A stretch of DNA of 64,000 nt, from positions 1-64,000 of the forward strand of contig NZ_JAJUWY010000008.1 of NCBI RefSeq assembly GCF_021390425.1, in the 5' to 3' direction. The notes beneath the pieces are model-generated. The model was not told where the DNA came from, made no database searches, and saw only the letters and a list, made by a program, of their open reading frames with translations. Below are positions 28,566-41,922 of this stretch, piece by piece (within the stretch, counting starts at the first letter, position 1; each line of letters opens with the position of its first letter). The translations under genes were made by a program, and so were the position numbers. The stretch comes from Lysobacter sp. GX 14042 (GTDB lineage Bacteria > Pseudomonadota > Gammaproteobacteria > Xanthomonadales > Xanthomonadaceae).

Positions 28566-29447
28566 TCAGCGATCGCGCCGGATCGCCATCTCGCCGAGCC
28601 GGCGCAGCGCGAGGGCCCTGTCACCGAACGGTGCCAGGGCCTTCTCCATTTCAGCGGCGAGCTCGGCAAGCCGGGCGCGCGAGGCTTCCATCCCCAGCAG
28701 TGCCGGGAAGGTCGCCTTGTCCTGCTCGGCGTCCTTGCCGGCGGTCTTGCCGATCACCCGGCTGTCGCCCTCGATGTCGAGGATGTCGTCGCGCACCTGG
28801 AAGGCCAGGCCCAGGGCCGCAGCGTAGCGGTCCAGCGCGTCCAGCACGGTCGCCGGCGCGCCACCGCACAGCGCGCCCATGCGCACCGCGGCGCGGATCA
28901 GCGCGCCGGTCTTGAGCGCGTGCAGCTGCTCCAGCCCGGCCGCGGTCATGCCGCCGCCGTTACCGGTGGCGGCCAGGTCCAGTGCCTGCCCGCCGCACAT
29001 GCCGGCGGCGCCGGCGGCGACGGCGAGGGTGTGCAGCAGCTCGACCCGCACGTCGGCGCCGGCCTGTGCCCGCGCCAGCACCTGGAAGGCGAGTGCCTGC
29101 AGTGCATCCCCGGCGAGGATCGCGGTGGCCTCGCCGAAGGCGACGTGCACGGTCGGCTGGCCACGGCGCAGCTCGTCGTCGTCCATTGCCGGCAGGTCGT
29201 CGTGGACCAGCGAATAGGCGTGCACCAGTTCGATCGCGACCGCGGGTGCATCCAGTGTTCCGGCCGGGGCGCCGGCCAGCTCGCCGCTGGCCAGCACCAG
29301 CAGCGGGCGCATGCGCTTGCCGCCGAGCAGCACCGCGTGGCGCATGGCCCGATGCAGCGTATCGGGCCCGGCATCGGGATCGGGCAGGGCGCGCTCGAGT
29401 GCGGCGTCGATGCGGTCGCGCCAGGCGGCCAGCCGCGGCTCAGGCAT
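28566..29447 (-). CDS. ispA: farnesyl diphosphate synthase
   Basis: A 293-residue trans-prenyltransferase that condenses IPP with DMAPP and GPP to make farnesyl diphosphate, the precursor used by UppS encoded further along. First aspartate-rich motif DDLPAMDDD, second DDILD, plus GGKRMRPLL for pyrophosphate binding. The ATG at 29447 overlaps the end of xseB by eight bases, the usual xseB-ispA coupling; the long in-frame upstream extension is xseB in another frame. In many proteobacteria dxs follows ispA; here it does not. Confidence 0.95.
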   Translation of the reverse strand: MPEPRLAAWRDRIDAALERALPDPDAGPDTLHRAMRHAVLLGGKRMRPLLVLASGELAGAPAGTLDAPAVAIELVHAYSLVHDDLPAMDDDELRRGQPTVHVAFGEATAILAGDALQALAFQVLARAQAGADVRVELLHTLAVAAGAAGMCGGQALDLAATGNGGGMTAAGLEQLHALKTGALIRAAVRMGALCGGAPATVLDALDRYAAALGLAFQVRDDILDIEGDSRVIGKTAGKDAEQDKATFPALLGMEASRARLAELAAEMEKALAPFGDRALALRRLGEMAIRRDR

Positions 29448-29703
29448 CGTGGCCGGGTGCCGGTGCGAAGTCCTCGCCGGAATCGGGGTCCTGCGGGTCG
29501 CTGAGCAGGCGCACGCGCAGCTCGGCCTGCTCCAGGGCGGTCTGGCAGCGGCGGTAGAGGCCGACGCCGCGCTCATAGGCGGCCAGCGACTCCTCCAGGC
29601 TCATCTCGCCGTGTTCCATCTTCTCCACCAGTTGTTCGAGCGCGTCGAGCGAGGTCTCGAAATCGGCGACCGGGGAGGGTTCCTGGGGGGCTTGGGAAGA
29701 CAT
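29440..29703 (-). CDS. xseB: exodeoxyribonuclease VII small subunit
   Basis: An 87-residue helical protein, the small subunit of exonuclease VII, which degrades single-stranded DNA together with XseA. Recognised by [20 protein letters not shown] and [22 protein letters not shown] at 29703, 32 bases after the tilS stop, and overlapping ispA by eight bases. xseA is not in the window. Confidence 0.95.
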   Translation of the reverse strand: MSSQAPQEPSPVADFETSLDALEQLVEKMEHGEMSLEESLAAYERGVGLYRRCQTALEQAELRVRLLSDPQDPDSGEDFAPAPGHDA

Positions 29704-29735
29704 GCATGCAAGTGTGCGGCCGGGGTCGAAGCGGG

Positions 29736-31058
29736 TCAATCGACCGGTGGCACGCTTCCCCGTCCCTGTGCCCGGTGCCAGTGCAGCCGGAGTCCGTTGC
29801 GCTCCAGCCAGTCGCTGAAGGTCGCCGACAGGATCCGGTCGCCGGCGGCCAGCAGCTCGCCTCTGGCCGTCGACAGCAGCGGCATGCACCCGCGCTCCCA
29901 GGGCGGGATGCCCAGGTCCTGCAGCACGTGCTTGAGCGCATGGCTGTGGTCGCGACCCGGCAGGCGGATGCGTTCGCCTCCGCGGCGGGCGTGGACCTCC
30001 ATTGCCGGCAGCGCTTGCGGCACCTGCGGATCCAACTGCAGCGTGTCGCCGCCCGGCAGCAGGCAGGTCCCGGTCCCGTCCCAGTCCTGCCGCCAGCCCG
30101 CCGGCAGCGGGGGCGGAAACGGCCCGGCCTGCAGCACGTCGCGCCAGGCACGGATGCCCGCGCCCTGCCAGCGGTAGGCCGCCTCGGCATCCCGACGGGC
30201 GGGTATCAACTCGCGCTGCAGCCGCTCCAGGCCGCCGGCCGGCAGCGGCGGCAGGCCGAGGGCGGCGACCCAGGCCCGCAATACCCGGCTGCGGGTGGGC
30301 ACGTCCAGGGCCAGCAGGGCTTGCCGCGACAGCCGATCCGGGGCGCCGGCCCGGACCTCCGCCAGGCGCGCGTGGTCGTGCGCCGACAGCAGCGACGAGG
30401 CCTGCGCGCACAGCGCGGCGGAGCGGGCCAGCGCGGCGGCCGCATGCGGCCAGCGCCCGGCCAGCGCCGGCAATACCGCATTGCGCAGGTAGTTGCGGTC
30501 GAACTCCACGCCGGCATTGCCCGGGTCTTCCACCCAGCGCAGGCGCTGCGCGTGGGCGTAGGCCAGGAGCACGTCGCGCCCGGTATCCAGGAGCGGCCGC
30601 CACAGCCGTCCCGGACCGAATCCGCGCCAGCGGCGCATGGCCGCCAGGCCGTCGACGCCCGAGCCGCGCAACGCCCGCAGCAGGAAGGTCTCGGCCTGGT
30701 CGTCGCGATGGTGGGCCAGTACCAGGACCTCGTCGGGCTGCATCGCCGCCGCCAGGGCCGCGTGCCGCGCGTCGCGCGCCGCCGCTTCCACGCCCCGGCC
30801 GCTTTCCCGGACGTCCATGCGGCGGATCGCCAGCGGGACGCCCAGCGCCTCGCAGGCCTGCCGGCAATGTGCCGCCCAGTCGCCCGACTCCGCCTGCAGT
30901 CCATGGTCCACGTGCAGCGCCCGCAGGCGGCCCGTCCCGGCGCGCCGGGCCAGGGCATGCAGCAGCACGGTCGAATCCAGCCCGCCGCTGTAGCCCACCA
31001 GCAGCGGGGCATCCGGGAAGTCGTGGAACGCGTCGGACAGGGGCGGCAGCCGGGCCAT
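29736..31058 (-). CDS. tilS: tRNA(Ile)-lysidine synthase
   Basis: A 440-residue N-type ATP pyrophosphatase that converts C34 of the CAU-anticodon tRNA-Ile to lysidine, changing AUG to AUA decoding. The PP-loop SGGLDST lies at about residues 24-30, then [20 protein letters not shown] and the C-terminal tRNA-binding domain containing [19 protein letters not shown] at 31058 gives the family start [11 protein letters not shown] at the right distance. It heads tilS-xseB-ispA and is divergent from the old yellow enzyme gene. Confidence 0.95.
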   Translation of the reverse strand: MARLPPLSDAFHDFPDAPLLVGYSGGLDSTVLLHALARRAGTGRLRALHVDHGLQAESGDWAAHCRQACEALGVPLAIRRMDVRESGRGVEAAARDARHAALAAAMQPDEVLVLAHHRDDQAETFLLRALRGSGVDGLAAMRRWRGFGPGRLWRPLLDTGRDVLLAYAHAQRLRWVEDPGNAGVEFDRNYLRNAVLPALAGRWPHAAAALARSAALCAQASSLLSAHDHARLAEVRAGAPDRLSRQALLALDVPTRSRVLRAWVAALGLPPLPAGGLERLQRELIPARRDAEAAYRWQGAGIRAWRDVLQAGPFPPPLPAGWRQDWDGTGTCLLPGGDTLQLDPQVPQALPAMEVHARRGGERIRLPGRDHSHALKHVLQDLGIPPWERGCMPLLSTARGELLAAGDRILSATFSDWLERNGLRLHWHRAQGRGSVPPVD

Positions 31059-31172
31059 CGGGCGATGGTGCCATGCCCTCGCGCGCTCGGGCGCTGCCGC
31101 GACGGGACGTACACCCGGCGCTGCTAGCCTCGCGGTCCATGCAGACCGGCCCAGCCGATCCGGAGAACCGAC

Positions 31173-32237
31173 TTGAGCCATCTTTTCCGACCCTTGCGGC
31201 AGCGCTCGCTGGAGTTCCGCAACCGCATCGTCCTCTCGCCGATGTGCCAGTATTCGGCGAGCGAGGGCATGCCCAACGACTGGCACCTGGTGCACCTGGG
31301 CAGCCGCGCGGTCGGCGGTGCGGCGGTGGTGATGGCCGAAGCCAGCGCCGTTTCGCCGGAAGGCCGGATCTCTCCGGCCGATACCGGCCTGTGGAACGAC
31401 GCCCAGGCCAATGCCTGGAAACCGGTCGCCCGCTTCATCGAGGCGCGCGGCGCGGTGCCGGCGATCCAGCTGGCCCATGCCGGACGCAAGGCGAGTACGC
31501 ATGCGCCCTGGCTCGGGCGTGGCCGGGTATCGCCGGAGGGCGGTGGCTGGACACCGGTCGCGCCGTCACCACTGGCGTTCGACGAGGCCTCGGCGCAGCC
31601 GCGTGGACTGGATGCCGACGGGATCGGGAAGGTGGTCGAGGATTTCGCCGCCGCCGCGCGCCGTGCCTTCGACGCGGGTTTCAAGCTGGTGGAGATCCAT
31701 GCCGCGCACGGCTACCTGCTGCACGAGTTCCTCTCGCCGCTGAGCAACCGGCGCGAGGACGACTACGGTGGCACCGCCGCGAACCGGATGCGGCTGGTGC
31801 GCGAGGTGATGGAGGCGGTGCGCCGGAACTGGCCGGACGAGCTGCCGGTGTGGTTGCGGATCTCCGCGACCGACTGGGCCGGGGGAGGCTGGGACGTGGA
31901 CGACAGCGTCGAGCTGGCCCGCCTGGCCGCGGGGTGCGGGATCGACCTGGTCGACGTGTCCAGTGGCGGACTGGTCCCGAAGGCGGAGATTCCGGTGGGC
32001 CCCGGCTACCAGGTGCCGTTCGCCGAGCGGATCCGCCGGGAGGCGGGTATCGCGACGGGCGCGGTGGGCTTGGTGCTGGATGCGCGGCAGGCCGAGCGGC
32101 TGGTGGCGGGCGGGCAGGCCGACATGGTGTTGCTGGGCCGGGCGATGCTGCGCGATCCGTACTTCCCCCAGCGCGCCGCGCGCGAGCTGGGCGTGGAGGA
32201 ACTGCCGGTCCCGGTCCAGTACGAGCGCGCCTGGTAG
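31173..32237 (+). CDS. NADH:flavin oxidoreductase, YqjM/NamA-type old yellow enzyme
   Basis: A 354-residue FMN-dependent ene-reductase. Class III (YqjM) marks are present: SPMCQYS, with the redox-tuning cysteine and the tyrosine two residues on, the [11 protein letters not shown] segment holding the two substrate-binding histidines and catalytic tyrosine, FLSPLSNRR, and the FMN phosphate loop near [13 protein letters not shown]. It should reduce activated alkenes with NAD(P)H; the physiological substrate is unknown. The TTG start at 31173 has GGAG seven bases upstream. Convergent with accA, 15 bases apart. Confidence 0.94.
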   Translation: MSHLFRPLRQRSLEFRNRIVLSPMCQYSASEGMPNDWHLVHLGSRAVGGAAVVMAEASAVSPEGRISPADTGLWNDAQANAWKPVARFIEARGAVPAIQLAHAGRKASTHAPWLGRGRVSPEGGGWTPVAPSPLAFDEASAQPRGLDADGIGKVVEDFAAAARRAFDAGFKLVEIHAAHGYLLHEFLSPLSNRREDDYGGTAANRMRLVREVMEAVRRNWPDELPVWLRISATDWAGGGWDVDDSVELARLAAGCGIDLVDVSSGGLVPKAEIPVGPGYQVPFAERIRREAGIATGAVGLVLDARQAERLVAGGQADMVLLGRAMLRDPYFPQRAARELGVEELPVPVQYERAW

Positions 32238-32252
32238 GCGCGCCGGGGCGCC

Positions 32253-33212
32253 TCAGGCGTTCTCGTAGGCGCCGTACCCGCGCAGGCGCTCGTAGCGGCG
32301 CTGGACCAGCGCGTCGGCCGGCAGCGCCTCCAGCCGGTCGAGCTCGTTCATCAGCGCGCTCTTGAGGCGGATCGCCATCTGTCGCGGCTTGCGGTGGGCA
32401 CCGCCGATGGGCTCGCGCACCACCTTGTCGACCAGGCCCAGGCCGTGCAGGCGTTTGGCGGTCAGGCCCAGTTGCTCGGCGGCGTCCTTGGCCTTGGCGG
32501 CGTCCTTCCACAGGATCGAGGCGCAGCCTTCCGGCGAGATCACCGAATAGGTGCTGTATTCCAGCATCACCGTCGAATCCCCCACCCCGATCGCCAGCGC
32601 GCCGCCGGAGCCGCCCTCGCCGATGACGGTGCAGATGATCGGTACCTTCAGCTCGGCCATCTCCAGCAGGTTGCGGGCGATCGCCTCGGACTGGCCGCGC
32701 TCCTCCGCGCCGATGCCGGGGTAGGCGCCGGGGGTGTCGATGAAGGTCAGGATCGGCAGGCCGAAGCGCTCGGCCAGCTTCATCAGGCGCAGCGCCTTGC
32801 GGTAGCCCTCCGGGCGCGGCATGCCGAAGTTGCGGCGCACCTTGGCCTTGGTGTCGCGGCCCTTCTCATGGCCGATCACCAGCACCGGCCGGCCGTCGAT
32901 GCGCGCCAGGCCGCCGACGATGGCCGGGTCGTCGCGGTAGGCGCGGTCGCCGGCCAGCTCCTGGAACTCGTCGCAGATCACGTCCAGGTAGTCGACGGTG
33001 TGCGGGCGCGCCGGGTGCCGCGCCAGTTGCGAGACCTGCCAGGGCGACAGGTCGCGGAAGATCTGCGCGGTGCGCTTGCGCAACTTGTCGCGCAGCGCCT
33101 GGATTTCCGGGTCGGCGTCCAGGGAAGAACCCTGGCTGGCCTGCCGCAGCTCCTGGATCTTGGCTTCCAGGTCGGCGATGGGCTGTTCGAAGTCGAGGTA
33201 GTTCGGATTCAT
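32253..33212 (-). CDS. accA: acetyl-CoA carboxylase carboxyltransferase subunit alpha
   Basis: A 319-residue subunit of the carboxyltransferase (with AccD) that makes malonyl-CoA, the first step of fatty acid synthesis. Exact family length. Features: [16 protein letters not shown] at the start, [38 protein letters not shown] and the oxyanion-hole region [12 protein letters not shown]. In E. coli accA directly follows dnaE; here about 2 kb of accessory genes separate them. Confidence 0.97.
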   Translation of the reverse strand: MNPNYLDFEQPIADLEAKIQELRQASQGSSLDADPEIQALRDKLRKRTAQIFRDLSPWQVSQLARHPARPHTVDYLDVICDEFQELAGDRAYRDDPAIVGGLARIDGRPVLVIGHEKGRDTKAKVRRNFGMPRPEGYRKALRLMKLAERFGLPILTFIDTPGAYPGIGAEERGQSEAIARNLLEMAELKVPIICTVIGEGGSGGALAIGVGDSTVMLEYSTYSVISPEGCASILWKDAAKAKDAAEQLGLTAKRLHGLGLVDKVVREPIGGAHRKPRQMAIRLKSALMNELDRLEALPADALVQRRYERLRGYGAYENA

Positions 33213-33320
33213 GCGGACCAGCTTCCGGGGCAGGCACTCTGCCGGGCAAGTCGGACAGTCTAGCCGACCACCCCATGCCGTACCGAGCCGTCCGGCGGCG
33301 GGGCACGGGACGGGCCTGCG

Positions 33321-34157
33321 TCAGGGCGTCGCCCGTACCAGGTCCCCGCTGAAGGTCGCGATGCGGATATTGCCCAGCGCCAGGTGCGAGCCGTTGTCCA
33401 GGCGCGAGGGCGATTCGATGTAGAAGTGCCGGGACGCGTTGTCCCGGAACAGCCGGGCATCGCTGATCTTGTGGCCGTCCAGGTAGACGCGCATCTGGTC
33501 CCCGTCGACGGCGATGGCCACCGGCATGACCCGGTTGGCGTAGCCGCGCAGGTCGAAACCGGACTCGGTGTAATGGTCGGTCGCCCGGCTGGTGACGACG
33601 ACCCCGCCGTCGTTGTAGTAGTGCAGGCGCACGGCGTTGATCTGCTGGCTCCTGGCGACGCTGCCGTCGTGGGCGAAGCCGAACTCGACCGGGTAGAGGT
33701 CACCGATGCTGTCGGCGATCGCCAGCAGCTCGAACTCGATCGTGAACCGCTCGGGCAGCTGGAGCGGGGTGGCGAGCTTGAACAGGGAACTCGTCCTCAT
33801 GTCCAGCCATTGCCCCGGGACCTGCTGCACCGTCATCACCTGCGCGGAGCCGTTGGTCCGCCAGGTGCCCGGCATCGCTCCGGCGTGGACCCCGGCAAAG
33901 GTGTCGTGCAGCAGGACGTGGTCGCCGGGTACGAAATCGGACGCCATGTCCACCTGCAGCATGCGCGACGGCGACGGCTGCCCGGCGTCCGCCCTGGAGG
34001 GCTCGCCATCCACCATCCGGTCCACCTGTTCGACGGCCTTGCGCTCCACCCGGTCCTTCACCGAGTCGAGCAGGCGGGAAAACTGGGCGTGTGCCGGGGC
34101 GCTGGCGATCACGAGGACCGAGGCGAGGGCGAGCGTATGGGCGCGGCAGTGCTTCAT
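33321..34157 (-). CDS. secreted LamG/concanavalin-like protein of unknown function
   Basis: A 278-residue exported protein with a Sec signal ending AHA before QFSRLL. A charged helix (LLDSVKDRVERKAVEQVDRM) comes first, then DFVPGDHVLLHDTF opening an all-beta domain with alternating hydrophobic strands (FTIEFELLAIADSIGDLYPV, MRVYLDGHKISD, NGSHLALGNIRIAT), a pattern typical of LamG/concanavalin-like folds. As far as I recall, this helix-DFVPGD-beta layout occurs in OmpA-family proteins, but here the C-terminal OmpA peptidoglycan-binding domain is absent. AGGA precedes the ATG. No catalytic motif is visible; a binding or structural role in the periplasm or outside is inferred. Confidence 0.75.
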   Translation of the reverse strand: MKHCRAHTLALASVLVIASAPAHAQFSRLLDSVKDRVERKAVEQVDRMVDGEPSRADAGQPSPSRMLQVDMASDFVPGDHVLLHDTFAGVHAGAMPGTWRTNGSAQVMTVQQVPGQWLDMRTSSLFKLATPLQLPERFTIEFELLAIADSIGDLYPVEFGFAHDGSVARSQQINAVRLHYYNDGGVVVTSRATDHYTESGFDLRGYANRVMPVAIAVDGDQMRVYLDGHKISDARLFRDNASRHFYIESPSRLDNGSHLALGNIRIATFSGDLVRATP

Positions 34158-34256
34158 GGGGCTTCCTTTCCTGGGCGGTGGGCAGGAGAGCCCATACGGG
34201 CCTTCCCTGGCGTCGTGGTGGATTCTTGCATGGGCGCGCCGCCGGTGCGAGAAACT

Positions 34257-34610
34257 TCAGCCGCCCAGTTTGCCCCGGAACATGAAGTACACCGCGCCGA
34301 GCATGCACAGCCCGGCCCACAGGTAGTCGAGCTTCAGCGGCTCCTTCATGTAGAACACCGCGAACGGCACGAATACCGTCAGGGTGATCACCTCCTGCAG
34401 GATCTTCAGCTGTCCCAGTGACATCACCTGGTAGCCGATCCGGTTGGCCGGCACCTGCAGCATGTACTCGAAGAAGGCGACGCCCCAGCTGAGGAGCGCC
34501 GCGACGATCCACGGCTTGCTGCCCAGTTCCTTGAGGTGGGCGTACCAGGCGAAAGTCATGAAGACGTTGCTCAGGGTGAGCAGGCCGATGGTGGTCCAGA
34601 TCGCTTGCAT
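34257..34610 (-). CDS. DUF486 (DMT-superfamily-like) membrane protein
   Basis: A 117-residue integral membrane protein with four hydrophobic helices, containing NVFMTFAWYAHLK, LLSWGVAFFEYMLQVPANRI, GQLKILQEVITLTVF and the closing YLWAGLCMLGAVYFMFRG. This matches the DUF486 family, resembling half of a drug/metabolite transporter; transport activity is not established. ATG at 34610 has AGGA eight bases upstream. The in-frame extension to 34679 is not part of the family. Confidence 0.9.
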   Translation of the reverse strand: MQAIWTTIGLLTLSNVFMTFAWYAHLKELGSKPWIVAALLSWGVAFFEYMLQVPANRIGYQVMSLGQLKILQEVITLTVFVPFAVFYMKEPLKLDYLWAGLCMLGAVYFMFRGKLGG

Positions 34611-34675
34611 GGGATGTGTCCTGGAAGAAAGCTCTGGAAGGTGGGCTGCATGTGCGCCGAAAACAGCGGTGGCGA

Positions 34676-34981
34676 TCATCGGCCCAGTCGGCTTCGCCGC
34701 AGGCGGCGCTCCGAGCGCATCACATGCAAAACGATCAACCGGTCCGCACCCGTGTCGTGGCGATAGAAGACGCGGCAGGGTGGCTCAACAAGCTGACGGT
34801 AGCGGCTGTCGCCGAGTTCCGGTGGGCGACTGCCGCTCTCGGGGTGCGCGGCGAGCTGCTCGACATGTGAGAACACGCGCTTGACCAACGCAATCGCGGC
34901 GGCGCGGTCCTCAAGTGCGATGCGGTCGGCGATGGCATCCAGATCGGCCAGCGCCGGATCAGACCAGACTATCCGAGCCAT
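34676..34981 (-). CDS. parE: RelE/ParE family toxin
   Basis: A 101-residue basic toxin. The ParE pattern is clear: IVWSDPALADLDAIADRIA, an Arg-rich middle (SRYRQLVEPPCRVFYRHD) and a C-terminal strand (RLIVLHVMRSERRL). Family members poison DNA gyrase (ParE) or cleave mRNA on the ribosome (RelE); the sequence does not separate the two firmly, but the end resembles ParE. Its start overlaps the antitoxin end by 13 bases, so translation is probably coupled. Confidence 0.88.
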   Translation of the reverse strand: MARIVWSDPALADLDAIADRIALEDRAAAIALVKRVFSHVEQLAAHPESGSRPPELGDSRYRQLVEPPCRVFYRHDTGADRLIVLHVMRSERRLRRSRLGR

Positions 34982-35226
34982 CGAGCCAGGCGTTCCTTCG
35001 CCTGTTCGTGAGTGGCGACCCGCTCTTCCGCCACGGCCATCTCGCCACGCGCAATGCCTTCCAGCACCGACATCCGTTCCTGCATCCGCTCGAAGCTGGC
35101 GACGTCCAGCATGTACGCGCTGGGCAATCCGTGCTGCGTGATCAGGATCGGTTCGCGGTCGCGCTGCAGATCCGCCAGCAATTCCGTGGCCTGGCGCTTG
35201 AGGGTGGTGACGAGTTCGGTGCGCAT
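34969..35226 (-). CDS. Phd/YefM family antitoxin
   Basis: An 85-residue antitoxin. The N-terminal DNA-binding part (LVTTLKRQATELLADLQRDR) is followed by EPILITQHGLPSAYMLDVASF, the Phd/YefM core, and a charged C-terminal helix that would wrap the toxin. It precedes the toxin gene and overlaps it by 13 bases. A promoter with an inverted repeat over its -10 lies immediately upstream, consistent with autorepression by the toxin-antitoxin complex. Confidence 0.88.
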   Translation of the reverse strand: MRTELVTTLKRQATELLADLQRDREPILITQHGLPSAYMLDVASFERMQERMSVLEGIARGEMAVAEERVATHEQAKERLARWLG

Positions 35227-35261
35227 GGAGTGATACTAGAGTGGCACTCCCGCGGGGGCAA
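35227..35261 (-). promoter_or_regulatory. toxin-antitoxin promoter and operator
   Basis: On the minus strand TTGCCC (35261-35256) and TAGTAT (35238-35233) are exactly 17 bases apart. The -10 ends six bases before the antitoxin ATG, which would place transcription start on or next to the ATG. An inverted repeat, GGAGTG (35227-35232) and CACTCC (35245-35250), flanks the -10 and is a likely operator. Confidence 0.55.
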
Positions 35262-35277
35262 GGATGGGTTGGATTGG

Positions 35278-38823
<3,546 letters not shown>

Positions 38824-38854
38824 GCTGCCGTGGCGTACCGGCGAAAGGCGACCG

Positions 38855-39523
38855 TCAGGGTAGCAGTCCGGGCCCCTTCAATGAACGCGGAGCATCGCAG
38901 TCGCCGTTGTCCAGGGCGGCACGCACCGGCGCGAAGCTGCGGCGGTGCTGTGGACAGGGCCCATGGGTGGCCAGCGCGGCGAGGTGGGCGGGGGTCGAAT
39001 AGCCCTTGTGTTCGGCAAACCCGTACTGCGGCCAGGTCTGGTGCAGGGCCGCCATCATCCGGTCGCGGGTGACCTTGGCCAGGATCGAAGCGGCCATGAT
39101 CGCCCGGTCACGGCCGTCGCCACCGATCCAGGCCTCGGCCGGGCAGGGCAGGCCGCGGGGCAGGGCGTTGCCGTCGATGCGGGCCAGTTCGCAGGCATGC
39201 AGCACGCCTTCGACCGCCCGCCGCATGCCCTCCAGGGTGGCGTGATAGATGTTGATCCGGTCGATCTCCTCGACTTCCACGCTGACCACCTTCCAGGCCA
39301 CCGCCCTGGCGATGATGCGGTCGTGGAGCTCCTCGCGCCGGCGCGCGCACAGCTGCTTGGAGTCCGCCAGGCCGTTGACCGGCGTCCGGCCCGGGCCCAG
39401 CACCACCGCGGCGACCACCACCGGTCCGGCCAGCGGGCCGCGGCCGGCCTCGTCCACGCCGGCGACGTGGCGCGCGGCCGGCATCGCCGGCAGCTGCAGA
39501 TCCAGCGGCCCGGCCCTACCCAC
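38855..39523 (-). CDS. rnhB: ribonuclease HII
   Basis: A 222-residue endonuclease that cuts RNA in DNA-RNA hybrids, including single misincorporated ribonucleotides. Motifs: [15 protein letters not shown] with the first two catalytic acidic residues, DSKQL, the IDGN loop and [16 protein letters not shown] chose the GTG at 39523 because GGAG lies seven bases upstream and it overlaps the lpxB stop by eight bases; the ATG at 39484 is an alternative that still keeps the catalytic core. Confidence 0.94.
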   Translation of the reverse strand: MGRAGPLDLQLPAMPAARHVAGVDEAGRGPLAGPVVVAAVVLGPGRTPVNGLADSKQLCARRREELHDRIIARAVAWKVVSVEVEEIDRINIYHATLEGMRRAVEGVLHACELARIDGNALPRGLPCPAEAWIGGDGRDRAIMAASILAKVTRDRMMAALHQTWPQYGFAEHKGYSTPAHLAALATHGPCPQHRRSFAPVRAALDNGDCDAPRSLKGPGLLP

Positions 39524-40682
39524 CCGGCGGCTCCGCGCGCAGCAGCTCGTCCATCGCCCGTGCGGCGTAGACCGAGGCGTCGCGCTGCAGGCGCCGGTGG
39601 ATCGCATCGAAACGCGGCAACAGCGCCGCGACTTCGTCCGGCTCGCGGAACCAGCGAAGCACGGCGTCGGCCAGGTTCTCCGGCGTGCACCGGTCCTGCA
39701 TCAGCTCGGGCACCAGCGGTTCGCCGGCGAGCACGTTGGGCAGTGCGTAGTGGTCGACCTTGAGCATCCCCAAGCCCTTGACCAGCCGGTAGGTCGAGCC
39801 CGCCACGCGGTAGCCGACCACCATCGGGCGCTTGGCCAGCATCGCTTCCAGGGTGGCGGTGCCGGAGGCCAGCAGGACCACGTCGCTGGCCACCATGGCC
39901 TCGCGCGCACCGCCGTCGAGGATCCGGGCGCCGGGCAGCGGGTGGGCCCCGAGCAGTTCGCCGATGGCGTCGCGGCACGCGTCGTTGGCCGCGGGAATGA
40001 CTACCTGCAGGCCGGGCATCGCTTCGGCGACGCGGAGGGCGGCGCCGATGAAGGCCTCGCCGAGCCGGTTGATCTCGCCCAGCCGGGAGCCGGGCAGGAC
40101 CGCAAGTACCGGTGCATCGGCCGGCAGGCCCAGGCGTGCCCGCGCGCCGCCGCGGTCCGGACGCATCGGCATTTCGTCGGCGAGCGGGTGGCCGACGAAG
40201 CGGGCGTCCACCCCGTGGCGGGCGTAGATCGCCGGCTCCATCGGGAACAGGCACAGCACCAGGTCGGCACTGAGGCCGATCTTCTGCGCCCGCTTCTCGC
40301 GCCAGGCCCAGACCGAGGGACTGACGTAGTGGACCGTGCGGATGCCGCGCTGCTTGAGCCAGCGCTCCAGGGCGAGGTTGAAGTCCGGGGCATCGATCCC
40401 GACCACCACGTCCGGGCGCCACTCCAGCAGCCTGGTCCGCAGGTCGCGGCGCAGGCGCAACAGGCGCGGGAGGTGCCGCAGCACCTCGGCCAGGCCCATC
40501 ACCGACAGTTCGCCGGCATCGAACCAGGTGTCCATGCCCGCGCGGCGCATCAGCGGGCCACCGACGCCGGCGAACTCGGCGCCCGGCCAGCGCTCGCGCA
40601 GTTCCTCGACCAGCCCGGCGCCGAGCAGGTCGCCCGACGCCTCGCCGGCCACCAGGGCGACCCGTCGCGCGCCGGTACTCAT
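39516..40682 (-). CDS. lpxB: lipid-A-disaccharide synthase
   Basis: A 388-residue GT19 glycosyltransferase that joins UDP-2,3-diacylglucosamine and lipid X into the lipid A disaccharide at the inner membrane face. Hallmarks: [54 protein letters not shown] and LASGTATLE. The ATG overlaps the lpxA stop by four bases and its own stop overlaps rnhB. Confidence 0.97.
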   Translation of the reverse strand: MSTGARRVALVAGEASGDLLGAGLVEELRERWPGAEFAGVGGPLMRRAGMDTWFDAGELSVMGLAEVLRHLPRLLRLRRDLRTRLLEWRPDVVVGIDAPDFNLALERWLKQRGIRTVHYVSPSVWAWREKRAQKIGLSADLVLCLFPMEPAIYARHGVDARFVGHPLADEMPMRPDRGGARARLGLPADAPVLAVLPGSRLGEINRLGEAFIGAALRVAEAMPGLQVVIPAANDACRDAIGELLGAHPLPGARILDGGAREAMVASDVVLLASGTATLEAMLAKRPMVVGYRVAGSTYRLVKGLGMLKVDHYALPNVLAGEPLVPELMQDRCTPENLADAVLRWFREPDEVAALLPRFDAIHRRLQRDASVYAARAMDELLRAEPPGG

Positions 40683-41464
40683 CGCAGCAGCGGCCGTTCG
40701 CCGGCCTCGATGAAGTCCAGCAACTCGCGCACGTCCGCGCTCTCGCCGGCCAGCGCGGCAAGCCGCGTGCGCGCTTCTTCCTGCGGCCCCTGACCCATGT
40801 ACAGGGCGCGGTAGGCGCGCCTGATGGCGGCGATCCGGTCGGCATCGAAGCCGCGGCGCTTCAGGCCTTCGGCGTTGATGCCGCGGGGCCGGCTGTAGCC
40901 TTCCTGGGCGACCATCACGAATGGCGGCACGTCGCCGTTGACGAAGGCACCCATGCCGATGAACGCGTGCGCGCCGATGCGGCAGAACTGGTGCACCCCG
41001 ACGAAGCCGCTGAGGATGACGTGGTCGCCGACCTCCACGTGCCCGGCGAGGGTCGCGTTGTTGGAGAACACGCAATGGTCGCCGACGATGCAGTCGTGGG
41101 CGATGTGGGTGTAGGCCAACAGCCAGTTGCCGTCGCCGATGCGGGTGCAGCCGCCGCCATTGCCGGTGCCGCGGTTGAGGGTGACGAACTCGCGGACGGT
41201 GTTGCCGGCCCCGATCACCAGCTCGACGCGCTCACCGGCGTATTTCTTGTCCTGCGGCTCGCCGCCGATCGCGGCATGGCCGAGGAAACGGTTGCGCGGC
41301 CCGATCCGGGTCGGGCCGTGGACGGTGCAATGGGGGCCGAATTCGGTGCCGTCGCCGACCTCCACGTCACCGCCGATCCAGCAGAACGGGCCCACGCGCA
41401 CGCCATCGCCGAGCCGGGCGCCCGGTTCCACGACGGCCGACGGGTGGACCTGCGCGTTGCTCAT
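40679..41464 (-). CDS. lpxA: UDP-N-acetylglucosamine acyltransferase
   Basis: A 261-residue left-handed beta-helix enzyme performing the first step of lipid A synthesis with hydroxyacyl-ACP. Hexapeptide repeats run through residues 10-190. The catalytic-histidine region ([12 protein letters not shown]) and [11 protein letters not shown] are seen. I took the ATG at 41464, which overlaps the fabZ stop by four bases; an in-frame ATG eight codons upstream lies inside fabZ. Confidence 0.97.
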   Translation of the reverse strand: MSNAQVHPSAVVEPGARLGDGVRVGPFCWIGGDVEVGDGTEFGPHCTVHGPTRIGPRNRFLGHAAIGGEPQDKKYAGERVELVIGAGNTVREFVTLNRGTGNGGGCTRIGDGNWLLAYTHIAHDCIVGDHCVFSNNATLAGHVEVGDHVILSGFVGVHQFCRIGAHAFIGMGAFVNGDVPPFVMVAQEGYSRPRGINAEGLKRRGFDADRIAAIRRAYRALYMGQGPQEEARTRLAALAGESADVRELLDFIEAGERPLLR

Positions 41465-41922
41465 GCCGGCGCGGCGACCTCGGCGCACAGGATGTCGGCG
41501 CAGGCCGCCTGTTCGCCATCGACCCGCGCCACCCCCTGGTACAGCGCCATGTTGCGGATGGTGCGCTTGAGGGTGACCTCCAGGTCCAGCCGGTCGCCCG
41601 GCACCACCATGCGCGAGAACTTCGCCCCGTCGATCTTGACCAGGTAGAACAGCTTGCCGTCGGTGTTGCCCTGCACCGAGAGCTGGGTCAGCAGCCCGCC
41701 GGCCTGGGCCAGCGCCTCCAGCACCAGTACGCCCGGCATCACCGGCTGGCCGGGGAAGTGGCCGCTGAAGAAGTTCTCGTTGGCGGTGACGTTCTTGTAG
41801 GCCAGCACGCGCTTGTTGGGCTCCAGCTCGACCACCCGGTCGACCAGCAGGAACGGGTAGCGGTGCGGGAGCAGGTGCTGGATCGCGGGTACGTCGACCG
41901 GCAACTTGACGGTGGTGCTCAT
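41461..41922 (-). CDS. fabZ: (3R)-hydroxyacyl-ACP dehydratase
   Basis: A 153-residue hotdog-fold dehydratase of fatty acid synthesis. [13 protein letters not shown] contains the active-site histidine, and [25 protein letters not shown] the catalytic glutamate helix. Overlaps lpxD and lpxA by four bases on each side, tying membrane fatty acid supply to lipid A synthesis. Confidence 0.97.
   Translation of the reverse strand: MSTTVKLPVDVPAIQHLLPHRYPFLLVDRVVELEPNKRVLAYKNVTANENFFSGHFPGQPVMPGVLVLEALAQAGGLLTQLSVQGNTDGKLFYLVKIDGAKFSRMVVPGDRLDLEVTLKRTIRNMALYQGVARVDGEQAACADILCAEVAAPA

Noticed and set aside
32238-32252. Short G/C inverted repeat between the old yellow enzyme gene and accA
   Set aside because: The stem is only about five pairs with no T-run, too weak to call a terminator.
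33321-35261. The accessory patch as an antiphage defence island
   Set aside because: Only a ParE/Phd pair is present; no nuclease, ATPase, reverse transcriptase or other defence effector, and no integrase or attachment repeats.
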